A DNA stretch of 64,000 nucleotides from Acetobacterium malicum subsp. dehalogenans DSM 11527 (GTDB lineage: Bacteria; Bacillota; Clostridia; Eubacteriales; Eubacteriaceae): positions 28,942 through 92,941 of the forward strand of contig NZ_AXAC01000018.1 in the NCBI RefSeq assembly GCF_000472665.1. Reading direction: 5' to 3'. The notes under the pieces were generated by a model. It made no database searches. It worked only from the letters and a program-made list of their open reading frames with translations, and was not told where the DNA came from. The stretch's first letter is position 1. Each line of letters starts with the position of its first letter. Shown here piece by piece: positions 54,147 through 63,864 of this stretch. The translations under genes and the position numbers were made by a program.

Positions 54147-54962
54147 TTAATCTTGTTTCTTGCTCATTGCCAATGATTTTCTGGCACAGGCGTCAACGGC
54201 TGAAATGACAGCGTCTCTAAAGCCTTTAGCTTCCAGAACCCGGACGGCTTCGATGGTGGTTCCCCCGGGGGTACAGATCTGATCTTTCAGTTTCCCGGGA
54301 TGTTCGCCGGATTCGAGGACCAGTTTGGCGGCACCATAAACCGCCTGAGCTGACAAGCGATAGGCCTGATCCCGGGGAAATCCATGAAGGACCCCACCAT
54401 CGGCCATGGCCTCAATCAGCAGCATCGTATATGCCGGTGCTGAGCTGGCGATTCCCGGCACCACATCCATCAGCTTTTCACTGATGATTTCGGCTTTTCC
54501 AAAGCTTTCAAAAATCGTGATAACATCCTGGATATCTTCTGGAGTCATATGTCCATCCGGACACAGGGTCGAATCGGATTCTCCGACAAATGCCGGGGTA
54601 CTGGGCTGGGTTCTGATGACTTTAACATCTCTGCCCAAAAATTCCTTAATGTCTTCAAAACCAACACCCACCGCAATCGAAATAATAATCACTGATGGTT
54701 TGATACACCCGGCAATTTCCTCCAGCACCTTGCCATATAAAAAAGGTTTCACTGCCAAAACCAGATAGTCGGCCTGGGTCGCCACGGCTACATTGGAATC
54801 CTGAATATTAACCCCATATTCTTCACCAACCTGAGCCCTGGCTACGTCCGAGGGATCAAAGCATAAAATATTTTCCGGAAGGAATAATTCCCCCTTCACC
54901 AAACCACCAATCATAGCCTTTGCCATGTTTCCACAACCGATAAAACCAATATTATTTTTCAC
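54147..54962 (-). CDS. proC: Pyrroline-5-carboxylate reductase
   Basis: 271 residues, normal for ProC, which reduces pyrroline-5-carboxylate to proline with NAD(P)H. NIGFIGCGNMAKAMIGGLVKG at the start (Rossmann loop), DYLVLAVKPFLY, VIISIAVGVG, VIRTQPSTPAFVGES, GIASSAPAYTMLLIEAMADGGVLHGFPR and LKDQICTPGGTTIEAVRVLE, the family signature. The start is GTG 54962 behind GAGGAGA. Single gene; its 5' leader contains a possible folded region. Confidence 0.94.
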   Translation of the reverse strand: MKNNIGFIGCGNMAKAMIGGLVKGELFLPENILCFDPSDVARAQVGEEYGVNIQDSNVAVATQADYLVLAVKPFLYGKVLEEIAGCIKPSVIIISIAVGVGFEDIKEFLGRDVKVIRTQPSTPAFVGESDSTLCPDGHMTPEDIQDVITIFESFGKAEIISEKLMDVVPGIASSAPAYTMLLIEAMADGGVLHGFPRDQAYRLSAQAVYGAAKLVLESGEHPGKLKDQICTPGGTTIEAVRVLEAKGFRDAVISAVDACARKSLAMSKKQD

Positions 54963-54984
54963 GTTATCTCCTCAGTCATATGCT

Positions 54985-55065
54985 AATCAGCTGTTTGCAG
55001 GTCTGCCACGAGTGATGCGTTTATCCAAGGATACTCATGTCGCACGAGTCATTGCTACGCTGATT
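54985..55065 (-). promoter_or_regulatory. Possible structured leader in front of proC
   Basis: AATCAGC (54985-54991) pairs with GCTGATT (55059-55065) and TATCC with GGATA near the centre (55022-55033); the stretches between pair only in part. No T-box or other known riboswitch sequence was recognised. It would be part of the proC leader. Confidence 0.3.
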
Positions 55066-55145
55066 GATTTTTAGTGCCAAGATTCTTTAATCTTTATACC
55101 CTCTATTTTAGACTTTAATTCAACCCAGTGCAAACCTAAAATGGA

Positions 55146-55175
55146 AAAACCCACTAATTCTTAAATTAATGGGTT
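55146..55175 (-). terminator. Terminator of rarD
   Basis: On the minus strand AACCCATTAATT, TAAG, AATTAGTGGGTT followed by TTTCC: a strong stem after the rarD stop. Confidence 0.8.
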
Positions 55176-55201
55176 AATCATATAATTTTCGTTTGTCAAT
55201 T

Positions 55202-56089
55202 TTATAAATCCGGTTCAACAATTTCTTTGCCACCATTACGGATCTTCGAAATGGTAAAGATGATTAATGCTACCCAGATAAATCCGAAGCCAATCAGATC
55301 CACCGTTGAGAAGACTTCGCCGTAAACAAAGACGCCAAGGAACAGCATGATCGTCGGGGTAATGTATTGAAAGAAGCCCAGCAGTGAAAAAGATATTTCC
55401 TGGACCCCTTTAGCATACAGCAATAACGGAATGGCGGTGACCACGCCGGCTAAAACTGCCAATGTTGTCACCATCGGATTACCTAAAGCAATAACACCCT
55501 GTCCCTGGCTTTCGATATAAAGAATCGCCACAAAGGCAAATGGTGCCACCACAGCGGTTTCCAGAATCAGCGAAACAATCGGACTAGCATCCAGTTTCTT
55601 TTTAAAGACGCCATATAAGGCAAATGTGAGTGCCAGAACAATCGCCACCACGGGAAATTTACCGATTTTTAAAGTAATAAAAACGACCCCGACCAAAGCC
55701 AGCAAGACTGACAAGCTTTCCCATTTATTGAATCGTTCCCCAAAGAACAGGGCGCTGAACAATACCACCACCAGTGGGTTGATATAATATCCCAGACTGG
55801 CATCAATAATAAAATTAGCATTGACAGCCCAGATATAGGTGTACCAGTTGAGTGACACCATAATCCCACTGAGAATGCAATAAATAAATCGTTTCTGGTC
55901 TAACAGGATGGTTTTTATTTCCGGCCATTTTTTGATGATGGTGACAAAAATCACACAAAAGATGAAGGACCAGAAAATGCGCGAAGCCAGGATGTAAAGC
56001 GGCGACACTTCTTTCAGTGCCTTCCAATAAATCGGGAGGATTCCCCATAAAACATATGCCATCATGGCGCTGATAATACTCTTTTGCAT
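55202..56089 (-). CDS. rarD: EamA/DMT-superfamily permease (RarD-like)
   Basis: 295 residues with ten predicted membrane helices in two EamA repeats. The N-terminus SIISAMMAYVLWGILPIYWKALKEVSPLYILASRIFWS and the stretch LNWYTYIWAVNANFIIDASLGYYINPLVVVLFSALFFGERF are RarD hallmarks. RarD members are inner-membrane transporters whose substrate is unknown (chloramphenicol-sensitivity name only). Single gene with a strong SD (GGAGGG) and its own terminator. Confidence 0.9.
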   Translation of the reverse strand: MQKSIISAMMAYVLWGILPIYWKALKEVSPLYILASRIFWSFIFCVIFVTIIKKWPEIKTILLDQKRFIYCILSGIMVSLNWYTYIWAVNANFIIDASLGYYINPLVVVLFSALFFGERFNKWESLSVLLALVGVVFITLKIGKFPVVAIVLALTFALYGVFKKKLDASPIVSLILETAVVAPFAFVAILYIESQGQGVIALGNPMVTTLAVLAGVVTAIPLLLYAKGVQEISFSLLGFFQYITPTIMLFLGVFVYGEVFSTVDLIGFGFIWVALIIFTISKIRNGGKEIVEPDL

Positions 56090-56123
56090 GGTAGCCCTCC
56101 ATAAAATTTTCTGCGATTAAATT

Positions 56124-57380
56124 TTAGTTAAACCTGGCAATATCGGTTCGGTATTGAGCACTTTCGAAATGGATTTTGCCGATGTTGGCGTAGACGGTTT
56201 TTCTGGCGGTTTCACGGGTTTCGCCCAGCGCGGTGACACAGAGGACCCGGCCGCCGTTGGTTTGTAGTTCGCCATTGACCAGCTTGGTTCCGGCGTGGAA
56301 GACGACGCAGTCTTTCACATCTTCAATGCCGGTGATGACCTTGCCTTTTTCGTAAGGACCGGGGTAGCCGCCGGAGGCGATGACCACGCAAACGGCTTCT
56401 TTATTACTCCATTTGATCTCACAATCAGCCAGCTTGCCATCGATGACGGCTTCCATGATGTCGACCAGATCAGATTCCATCCGCATCAGGACACTCTGGG
56501 CTTCAGGATCACCGAAACGAACGTTAAATTCCAGAACCTTCGGCACGCCGTTCTCGATCATCAGGCCAATAAACAGGATTCCTTTAAAATTCATGCCATC
56601 GGCAATAAAACCATCGATAATCGGATCCAGGATCTCGGCTTTGATGCGCTTGTTCAGGGTTTCATCAGCAAACAGCACATTGGGCGAATAGGTTCCCATC
56701 CCGCCGGTGTTCAAACCCTCATCATTGTCATAGGCTCGTTTGTAATCCTGGGCACTTTCCATCGGGACAATCGTTTTGCCATCAACAAAACAAAGCATCG
56801 AGGCTTCCTGTCCGGTTAAGAATTCTTCGATAACAACCTTATCGCCAGCTTCTCCGAATTCCCGTTTTTTCATGATCATTTCCATGCCTGCTCGGGCATC
56901 GGCTTCGTTTTCAGGAATCAGCACACCTTTTCCGGCGGCCAGACCATCAGCCTTAATCACCATCGGATAGCCATAAACACCCAGATCTTTGATAATTTCA
57001 TCAAAATCGATATATTCTTTATAGGCGGCGGTGGGAATATTGTGACGGAATAAAAATTCCTTGGTAAAGGCTTTGCTGCCCTCAAACTGAGCACAATGTT
57101 TATTGGGACCAAAAACTTTTAAACCAGCCGCTTCAAAAGCGTCGACCATCCCCATCACCAAAGGAACTTCGGGACCGACAACGGTAAGATCAATCTGATG
57201 TTCTTTGGCAAAAGCCAAACAGCCGGGAATATCTTCAACCGACAAATCAACACATTCGGCCAATTCTGCCATACCACCGTTACCCGGGGCGGCATATATT
57301 TTTTCAACCCGGGGACTTTGGGCTAGCTTCCATGTTAACACATGCTCCCGGCCACCGGATCCTATCATTAATATTTTCAT
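56124..57380 (-). CDS. purD: Phosphoribosylamine-glycine ligase
   Basis: 418 residues, normal for PurD, the ATP-grasp enzyme that makes glycinamide ribonucleotide. MKILMIGSGGREHVLTWKLAQSP at the start, VVGPEVPLVMG, FGPNKHCAQFEGSKAFTKEFL, PMVIKADGLAAGKGV, YKRAYDNDEGLNTGGMGTYSP and LEFNVRFGDPEAQ. ATG 57380 with AAGGAG is chosen over a TTG-initiated extension. Last gene of the purine operon, 267 nt after purH; the gap holds a large palindrome. Confidence 0.96.
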   Translation of the reverse strand: MKILMIGSGGREHVLTWKLAQSPRVEKIYAAPGNGGMAELAECVDLSVEDIPGCLAFAKEHQIDLTVVGPEVPLVMGMVDAFEAAGLKVFGPNKHCAQFEGSKAFTKEFLFRHNIPTAAYKEYIDFDEIIKDLGVYGYPMVIKADGLAAGKGVLIPENEADARAGMEMIMKKREFGEAGDKVVIEEFLTGQEASMLCFVDGKTIVPMESAQDYKRAYDNDEGLNTGGMGTYSPNVLFADETLNKRIKAEILDPIIDGFIADGMNFKGILFIGLMIENGVPKVLEFNVRFGDPEAQSVLMRMESDLVDIMEAVIDGKLADCEIKWSNKEAVCVVIASGGYPGPYEKGKVITGIEDVKDCVVFHAGTKLVNGELQTNGGRVLCVTALGETRETARKTVYANIGKIHFESAQYRTDIARFN

Positions 57381-57534
57381 CTGTCTCTCCTTGTTTTGCT
57401 TTGTGTTTTCAAATCTTCGTGACAAATTGGAAACAGGCGATCACGGATCGCCCCTTCAATCAATCAAACCTTGTTTTGCTAAGAGAATTGTTCGAATTCA
57501 AAATAATATATACTAACTCAATTTTTTTCTTCAG

Positions 57535-57635
57535 AATTGCTTTAGCACAAGGCGGAAATAGTTTTGTCCGACGGGAGCGTATCTTACATACGTGACCAAG
57601 GACAAAACTATTTCCAACGCCGTGATTAAGCAATT
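57535..57635. repeat. 101-bp palindromic element between purH and purD
   Basis: Left arm 57535-57569 and right arm 57600-57635 are near-perfect inverted repeats: AATTGCTT pairs at the base and GAAATAGTTTTGTCC / GGACAAAACTATTTC pairs without mismatch next to the loop. The loop itself has a small stem CGTAT / ATACG. It differs from the MITE-like repeat and no second copy was seen in the window. In the pur transcript it would be a long hairpin. Confidence 0.82.
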
Positions 57636-57647
57636 ATGTGGAAAAAA

Positions 57648-59177
57648 TTAGTGTTTGAAGTGGCGCATGTTCGTAAACACCATCGCAATCCCCGCCTCAT
57701 CACAGGCTTTGATTGAATCCGCATCTTTTCCAGCCCCACCGGGTTGGATGATGGCAGTAATACCGGCAGCGGCGGCAGCTTTAACACTGTCGTCAAAGGG
57801 GAAGAAGGCGTCCGATGCCATCACTGCACCTTTGACGTTTTCGCCAGCCTGACGAATGGCGTTTTCCAGGGCGCCGACCCGATTGACCTGGCCCGGTCCA
57901 TTGGCTATCAGACATTTATTTTTAGTCAGGCTGATGGCATTGGATTTGGTGTTTTTAACCGCTTTCCAGGCAAACAGCAATTCAGCCATTTCGGCCTCGC
58001 TGGGCTGACGTTTGGTGACGACTTTTAACTCATCATACAACTTGGTATCGCGTTCCTGAACCAGCAGACCACCCAGCACTTTTTTTACTTCATAGCTAGG
58101 TTCGTTGTGAGTGATGTCGGCCAGCTCCAATAACCGCAGATTTGGTTTAGCTGCCAGAACCGCCAATGCTTCCGGGGTAAATCCGGGTGCAACGATCACT
58201 TCCAGGAAGGTTTCCACCATTTCTTTGGCGGCGGCTGCATCGATCTGTCGATTGGAAGCAATGATGCCGCCAAAAATGGAAACCGGATCACTGTCGTGGG
58301 CTTTTTTATAAGCCATCGCAATTTCTTCGTCACTGGCAATCCCACAGGGATTGGCATGCTTAACCGCGACTATGGTGGGTTCGTCCCCATATTCCTTCAA
58401 GATTTCCAAGGCTCCGTTGGTATCGTTGATATTATTATAGGAAAGTTCTTTGCCCTGGAGTTGTTTAGCTGCAGTGAGCGCTCCTTTAACCGGAACCACT
58501 TCGCCATAGAAAGCGGCTTTTTGGTGTGGATTTTCACCATAGCGGAGATCCTGAACCTTCTCAAAGGTCATCGTGATGGTGTCTTGTAAGACTTCCCCGG
58601 TGACCCGTTTTCTTAAGTAGTCGGCGATCATCGTGTCATAGTTGGAGGTCGTTTCAAACACTTTTAAGGCCAGGTTATAGCGGGTTTGATAGTTTGTTTT
58701 TCCGTTTGCTTCCAGCTCAGCCAGAACCACAGCATAGTCTTCCGGGTCCACCACCACAGTTACATCATTGAAATTCTTGGCTGCCGATCGCAGCATCGTT
58801 GGTCCGCCGATATCGATATTTTCAACCGCATCTTCAAAGGCGACCCCTTCTTTTAAAATCGTGTTTTTAAATGGATAGAGGTTGATGACCAATAAATCGA
58901 TGGGGGTAATATCAAGTTCCGCCATCTGTTTCTGGTGATCGGGATTGTTGCGGATTCCCAGAATCCCACCGTGAATTTTAGGATGCAGGGTTTTGACGCG
59001 TCCGTCCAGACATTCCGGAAAGCCAGTCACTTCAGAGACGCCGGTAATTGTCAATCCCGCTTCTCTCAGGGCTTTGGCGGTTCCCCCGGTAGACAGGATT
59101 TCCCATCCCATTGCTGCCAGTTTTGATGCAAATTCGACAATCCCACGTTTATCCGATACACTTAACAATGCTCTCAT
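57648..59177 (-). CDS. purH: Bifunctional AICAR formyltransferase / IMP cyclohydrolase
   Basis: 509 residues, full length. N-terminal MGS-like cyclohydrolase domain ([61 protein letters not shown]) and C-terminal formyltransferase domain ([52 protein letters not shown]). It catalyses the last two steps to IMP, using 10-formyl-tetrahydrofolate, a Wood-Ljungdahl intermediate in acetogens. SD GGAGG; 47 nt after purN. Confidence 0.97.
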   Translation of the reverse strand: MRALLSVSDKRGIVEFASKLAAMGWEILSTGGTAKALREAGLTITGVSEVTGFPECLDGRVKTLHPKIHGGILGIRNNPDHQKQMAELDITPIDLLVINLYPFKNTILKEGVAFEDAVENIDIGGPTMLRSAAKNFNDVTVVVDPEDYAVVLAELEANGKTNYQTRYNLALKVFETTSNYDTMIADYLRKRVTGEVLQDTITMTFEKVQDLRYGENPHQKAAFYGEVVPVKGALTAAKQLQGKELSYNNINDTNGALEILKEYGDEPTIVAVKHANPCGIASDEEIAMAYKKAHDSDPVSIFGGIIASNRQIDAAAAKEMVETFLEVIVAPGFTPEALAVLAAKPNLRLLELADITHNEPSYEVKKVLGGLLVQERDTKLYDELKVVTKRQPSEAEMAELLFAWKAVKNTKSNAISLTKNKCLIANGPGQVNRVGALENAIRQAGENVKGAVMASDAFFPFDDSVKAAAAAGITAIIQPGGAGKDADSIKACDEAGIAMVFTNMRHFKH

Positions 59178-59224
59178 TTTATTCCTCCAAATTTATAACT
59201 CTAACAAATTCCCTGTGTTTATAT

Positions 59225-59863
59225 CTAATTTGATGCTGCTTTATTTTTAACAACGCGGCCTTCCACTGACAATTGGTCAAGACAAAAAGCCTTCACCGCC
59301 TGTGGTAAAAGCTCGTGTTCAATTTTAAGGACTTTCTGCTGAATCGATTCCGGCGTGTCATCATCGGTGACCATAACAGTTTCCTGCAGAATAACCGGGC
59401 CGCCATCAGCCACTTCATTAACAAAGTGAACCGTTGCCCCAGTGACCTTGACACCATAATCGATGACAGCCTGATGAACATGCATCCCGTAAAAACCAGC
59501 CCCGCAAAAAGATGGAATCAGGGCGGGATGAATGTTGATAATAGCATTGGGATAAGCTTCTACAAAGGCCGGGGTAATGATTTTCATATAGCCGGCCAGA
59601 ACCACCAGATCGACATCATAGCCGCTGAGAATTTCGACAATTTTTTCATCAAAGGCTTCATTGCTGGGATAGCCTTTGGGATTGATGGCGACTGCCGGAA
59701 TCCCGGCGGCATCACCCCGTTCCAAACCAAAGGCATGGCGGTTATTCGAAATCACCACCGCAATTTCGCCATATTTGTGATGAATGGTGTCAATCAGGGA
59801 CTGAAAATTGGTCCCACCGCCGGAAACCAGCACGCCGATTTTTTTTAAAGATTTTACAGACAT
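59225..59863 (-). CDS. purN: Glycinamide ribonucleotide formyltransferase
   Basis: 212 residues. [18 protein letters not shown] at the start, [15 protein letters not shown], the catalytic N-H-D set ([12 protein letters not shown] with Asn and His, later [14 protein letters not shown] with Asp). It uses 10-formyl-tetrahydrofolate. Its first ten bases overlap the end of purM, so it is translated by coupling; the SD lies inside purM. Confidence 0.95.
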   Translation of the reverse strand: MSVKSLKKIGVLVSGGGTNFQSLIDTIHHKYGEIAVVISNNRHAFGLERGDAAGIPAVAINPKGYPSNEAFDEKIVEILSGYDVDLVVLAGYMKIITPAFVEAYPNAIINIHPALIPSFCGAGFYGMHVHQAVIDYGVKVTGATVHFVNEVADGGPVILQETVMVTDDDTPESIQQKVLKIEHELLPQAVKAFCLDQLSVEGRVVKNKAASN

Positions 59864-60900
59864 AAGTCGATTTTTTCCTCTCCTTTAACAATGGTGCCAA
59901 GAATAACCGGCTTTTCGCCCTTGGCTGTTAAACCGGATATAAAGGCTTCAACCTGGTCGGCTGGCAGAACTGCCACCAGACCGATCCCCATATTAAAGGT
60001 GGCATACATACTTTCAGCGGGGATTTTTCCCGCTTCCTGAATAAATTTAAAAATTGGTAGCGTTTCGATCACGCTGGCATCAACTTTGGCACAAAGTCCA
60101 TCGGGAATCATCCGGGGAATATTTTCATAAAAACCGCCACCGGTGATATGGCTCATGCCCTTGATTCCGCACGGTTTGATCAGATCAGCCAAGGCTTTCA
60201 CATAAATTCGGGTCGGTGTCAGCAAGGCTTCACCCAGGGTCATACCCAGATCGTTCACATAGGTATTAACATCCAGAGACAGATCTTTAAATAAAACCTT
60301 TCGTACCAGCGAAAAACCATTGCTGTGGACTCCGGAGGATGGTAGCCCCACCAGCACATCACCTTCAGCAATATTTGCGCCGGTAACAATATCATCTTTT
60401 TCGACGATACCCACCGCAAAACCAGCCAGGTCATACTCATCCAGGCCATACATATCGGGCATTTCAGCCGTTTCGCCGCCAATTAAGGCCATATTTCCCT
60501 GAATACAGCCTTCGGCAATTCCTTTGACGATGGTCGCGATTTTTTCCGGATAGTTTTTACCGCAGGCAATGTAGTCCAAAAAGAACATTGGTTGAGCACC
60601 CTGACATAAAATATCGTTAACACACATCGCTACGCAGTCCACGCCGATGGTATCATGACGATCCATCATAAAAGCCAACCGTAGTTTGGTTCCAACGCCA
60701 TCGGTTCCCGAAACCAGGACGGGTTTCTGATAACCTTCGGGCAGTTCGAACAGCCCGCCGAATCCACCCAGGTGCGAAAGAACTCGATCATTAAAGGTCC
60801 GCTTTACATCGTCCTTCATTAGTTTAACCGATTCGTAACCGGCTTCCACGTCCACTCCGGCTTGTCGATAAGCATCTGTTTTTATCTGATTTTCTGACAT
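59854..60900 (-). CDS. purM: Phosphoribosylformylglycinamidine cyclo-ligase
   Basis: 348 residues, full length. [21 protein letters not shown] at the start, [84 protein letters not shown] and [16 protein letters not shown]. It closes the imidazole ring to make AIR with ATP. Follows purF by 51 nt. SD GGAGG. Confidence 0.97.
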   Translation of the reverse strand: MSENQIKTDAYRQAGVDVEAGYESVKLMKDDVKRTFNDRVLSHLGGFGGLFELPEGYQKPVLVSGTDGVGTKLRLAFMMDRHDTIGVDCVAMCVNDILCQGAQPMFFLDYIACGKNYPEKIATIVKGIAEGCIQGNMALIGGETAEMPDMYGLDEYDLAGFAVGIVEKDDIVTGANIAEGDVLVGLPSSGVHSNGFSLVRKVLFKDLSLDVNTYVNDLGMTLGEALLTPTRIYVKALADLIKPCGIKGMSHITGGGFYENIPRMIPDGLCAKVDASVIETLPIFKFIQEAGKIPAESMYATFNMGIGLVAVLPADQVEAFISGLTAKGEKPVILGTIVKGEEKIDLCL

Positions 60901-60950
60901 GTTTCCTCCATCTATTTTTTAGTTCCAGTTAATTTAATTTCACTTGCGAT

Positions 60951-62339
60951 TTAGTCGTTGGCATTTAAAATTGGCACTTCCATGGGGTATTCCCCATCAA
61001 AGCAAGCGCGACAGAAGGTTGTTTTTCCGCCAACTGATTCCGTTAAGCCATCCAATGAAATATAGGCCAGCGAATCTGCGCCTAAAATATCTCTGATTTC
61101 TTCGACCGTTTTCTTGGCGCCGATCAGGTATTTTCGCCGCGGGGTATCAATCCCGAAATGGCAGGTGTGTGCTACCGGTGGGCTGGTAACCCGGAAATGA
61201 ACTTCAGTTGCGCCAGCCTGTCTCAAAATTTCAACCAGTCGTTTGGATGTGGTTCCCCGAACGATGGAATCGTCAATAATAATGACCCGTTTGCCTTTAA
61301 TGGTTTCTTTTAATGGGTTTAGTTTAATTCGCACCCCTTCTTCTCTGAGCTTCTGATTAGGCTGAATAAAGGTCCGGCCGATGTATTTATTTTTAATTAA
61401 ACCGACACCATAAGGAATTCCTGAAGCTTCAGCATAACCGATGGCCGCACCAATCCCTGAATCCGGCACCCCGATGACAACATCGGCATCAACCGGTGAC
61501 TCTTTGGCAAGAATTTCGCCGGCTTTATGACGAGCCGCATAAACCGAGGTTTCATCCATCACCGAATCCGGACGGGCAAAATAAATCAACTCAAAAATAC
61601 AGGCCTTCTTTTTAACCCAGTTGTTTTGACCATAACTGGTTAAACCAGTCTCGTCGATGACAACAATTTCGCCGGGCTCAACATCCCGAACCAGTTCCGC
61701 CCCAATAGCATCCAGAGCGCAGCTTTCCGAAGCCAGAAAATAATCTTCATCCTTCTTGCCGATGCATAGCGGGCGTAAACCATAGGGATCACGGACGCCT
61801 ACCAGTTTATCCCCAACTGTGATTACCAGAGCATAGGCGCCTTTTATAATTTCAACCATCCGCTGAATCGCTTCAATCATCCCATGTCGTAAACTTCTGG
61901 CTAAAATATTAACCATTACCTCAGTATCAATGGTGGTCTGAAAAACAACCCCTGAGTCTTCCAGCATGTTTCTTAAAGCACTGTCATTAATGAGGTTCCC
62001 GTTGTGGGCCAACGCAATTTGGCCAACACTGTGGTTGACTGTTAAAGGCTGGGCATTGGTGACACCATCTTCTCCTGAGGTGGAATAACGGACGTGCCCG
62101 ATTCCGATATTTCCTTTAAGCTGCTTTAATACGTTGCCTTTAAAAGCATCACAGACCAGGCCTGTTTCTTTGTGGGTTAAAATTTTCCCCTCTTTGTTAA
62201 CCGAGATACCAGCGCTTTCCTGCCCTCGGTGTTGCAGCGCATAAAGTCCATAATAGATATAGGAAGAACAGTTACTCTCTTTGGATTTGAGATAAGCCCC
62301 CATTATTCCACATTCATCGCGAAACTTGTCATTTATCAT
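60951..62339 (-). CDS. purF: Amidophosphoribosyltransferase (glutamine PRPP amidotransferase)
   Basis: 462 residues from ATG 62339. A short propeptide ends before the catalytic Cys (RDECGIMGAYL), followed by the Ntn glutaminase domain (ALQHRGQESAGISV, GIGHVRYSTSG, LAHNGNLINDS) and the phosphoribosyltransferase domain (VIIIDDSIVRGTTSKRLVEIL as PRPP loop). Cysteines in the C-terminus (HTCHFGID, FCRACFDGEYP) suggest an Fe-S cluster as in Bacillus PurF. An ATG 12 bases earlier (62351) lies directly against the SD and fits less well. First committed enzyme of purine synthesis. Confidence 0.95.
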   Translation of the reverse strand: MINDKFRDECGIMGAYLKSKESNCSSYIYYGLYALQHRGQESAGISVNKEGKILTHKETGLVCDAFKGNVLKQLKGNIGIGHVRYSTSGEDGVTNAQPLTVNHSVGQIALAHNGNLINDSALRNMLEDSGVVFQTTIDTEVMVNILARSLRHGMIEAIQRMVEIIKGAYALVITVGDKLVGVRDPYGLRPLCIGKKDEDYFLASESCALDAIGAELVRDVEPGEIVVIDETGLTSYGQNNWVKKKACIFELIYFARPDSVMDETSVYAARHKAGEILAKESPVDADVVIGVPDSGIGAAIGYAEASGIPYGVGLIKNKYIGRTFIQPNQKLREEGVRIKLNPLKETIKGKRVIIIDDSIVRGTTSKRLVEILRQAGATEVHFRVTSPPVAHTCHFGIDTPRRKYLIGAKKTVEEIRDILGADSLAYISLDGLTESVGGKTTFCRACFDGEYPMEVPILNAND

Positions 62340-62418
62340 TGGTGTGTGCATCCTCCAGGTATTTGATTTTAATTTTCCGGCAATCTTATATTATTTAATA
62401 TGATAATGGTGCTTTGTT

Positions 62419-63126
62419 TTAAGCCTGAACCCGTTTTAGCATTTCTTCGTATGCTTCTTCGATGTTGCCAAGGTTTCTACGGAAGCGGTCTTTGTCCAAT
62501 TTTTCATTGGTTTCCACATCCCAGAAACGACAGGTATCTGGTGAAATTTCATCAGCCAAAACAATTTGACCGTCATTGGTTTTACCAAACTCGATTTTAA
62601 AGTCAACCAGGTTGATCCCTTTTTCCAAAAAATATGCTTTTAAGATCTCATTAATTTTAAAGGTCATTTCCCGGATCACTTCAATTTCTTCGGCAGTGGC
62701 CAGTTCCATGGCAATAGCATGATAATCATTGATAACCGGATCCCCAAAATCATCGTTCTTATAGCAGAATTCAAAGATTGGTGACTTTAATTTTAGACCT
62801 TCTTCCAGCCCCAGGCGTTTACAAATAGAGCCGGCCGCAGTGTTGCGGATAATGACTTCCAGTGGAAAAATAGTAACCGCTTTAACCAACTGTTCATTTT
62901 CGGAGAGAATTTTGACAAAATGGGTGGGAATTCCTTTTTCTTCAAGCATCGTGAAAACAACACCGGTCATTTTATTGTTGATGATACCTTTACCGCCAAT
63001 ACTGCCTTTTACCTCACCGTTGAAAGCGGTGGCATCATCTTTATACTCAATAATAAATTCGTTGGGATTGTCGGTTTTAAAAACTTTTTTGGCCTTTCCT
63101 TCATACAACTGTTCTAATTTTTCCAT
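62419..63126 (-). CDS. purC: SAICAR synthetase
   Basis: 235 residues. [21 protein letters not shown] at the start, [92 protein letters not shown]. It joins aspartate to CAIR with ATP. Lies 34 nt after purE; purF follows after 79 nt. Confidence 0.97.
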   Translation of the reverse strand: MEKLEQLYEGKAKKVFKTDNPNEFIIEYKDDATAFNGEVKGSIGGKGIINNKMTGVVFTMLEEKGIPTHFVKILSENEQLVKAVTIFPLEVIIRNTAAGSICKRLGLEEGLKLKSPIFEFCYKNDDFGDPVINDYHAIAMELATAEEIEVIREMTFKINEILKAYFLEKGINLVDFKIEFGKTNDGQIVLADEISPDTCRFWDVETNEKLDKDRFRRNLGNIEEAYEEMLKRVQA

Positions 63127-63160
63127 CTTAATCTCCTTTATTTCTTATTGATGATGTGAT

Positions 63161-63655
63161 TTATAGTATTTCCTGAACTTTTTCATTTTTCGCAACGACT
63201 TCATCGTTGAGCTGAATTTTGAAAGCCTTCATTTTTTCCCGGATTTGCGGATATTTGATTGACAACATCTGGGCTGCTAAAATCCCGGCGTTCTCGGCCC
63301 CGTTGACGGCTACCGTGGCAACCGGTACGCCGGATGGCATCTGGACAATTGACAAGAGCGAATCCAGTCCGCCTTGAAAAGAAGTTTGAATGGGAATGCC
63401 GATGACCGGAAGTGGTGTGATTCCGGCGATGACTCCCGGCAGGTGGGCCGCTTTTCCGGCGGCAGCGATGAAAACTTCAATCCCTCGGTCTTCGGCAGTG
63501 GTGGCATATTCAAATATTTTGTGTGGATTCCGGTGGGCTGAAATAACTTGAACATCATATTCAATGCCAAATTTCTCCAGTGCAATCAGACATTTTTTGA
63601 CGATGTCAAAATCAGAATCACTGCCCATGATAACAGCAACTTTAGGTGTACTCAT
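63161..63655 (-). CDS. purE: N5-carboxyaminoimidazole ribonucleotide mutase (PurE class I)
   Basis: 164 residues, PurE alone. VAVIMGSDSDFDIVKKC at the start, VQVISAHRNPHKIFEYA, VFIAAAGKAAHLPGVIAGITPLPVIGIPIQ, and SIVQMPSGVPVATVAVNGAENAGILAAQML. No purK neighbour, so either purK is elsewhere or the enzyme is of the AIR-carboxylase type seen in some anaerobes. First gene of the operon purE-C-F-M-N-H-D on the minus strand; purB, purL and purQ are not in the window. Confidence 0.96.
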   Translation of the reverse strand: MSTPKVAVIMGSDSDFDIVKKCLIALEKFGIEYDVQVISAHRNPHKIFEYATTAEDRGIEVFIAAAGKAAHLPGVIAGITPLPVIGIPIQTSFQGGLDSLLSIVQMPSGVPVATVAVNGAENAGILAAQMLSIKYPQIREKMKAFKIQLNDEVVAKNEKVQEIL

Positions 63656-63864
63656 TTTTATCTCCTTCGGTGTTTGCTTCTTAAATTTTCTAACATTAGT
63701 TTTGTTATTTACTCAACTTTCCCAGCTCTAAAATTCAGCTGAGACTTTACAACAACACATTCTGTGGCTTCTAAAAACAGAAGTTGACAGAAAAACGCAC
63801 CCAACGTCTGATATAATGTAGATGCAAACCAAACAAAAATCAGACAAGAAAGGTGCATACCACT
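63656..63864. other. Leader region between purE and the transposase
   Basis: Holds the purE upstream region (SD GGAGATAAAA, weak promoter candidates such as TTGAGT near 63710) and the left edge of an insertion sequence. TTCTG and CAGAA form a small inverted repeat at about 63760-63782; TTGACA (63784) and TATAAT (63812) are 22 bp apart, too far for a good promoter. No purine riboswitch was recognised. The exact IS end cannot be set from here. Confidence 0.4.

Noticed and set aside
63656..63864. A purine riboswitch or PurR box upstream of purE.
   Set aside because: Neither the conserved purine-riboswitch loops nor a clear PurR inverted repeat can be seen; part of the region belongs to the insertion sequence.
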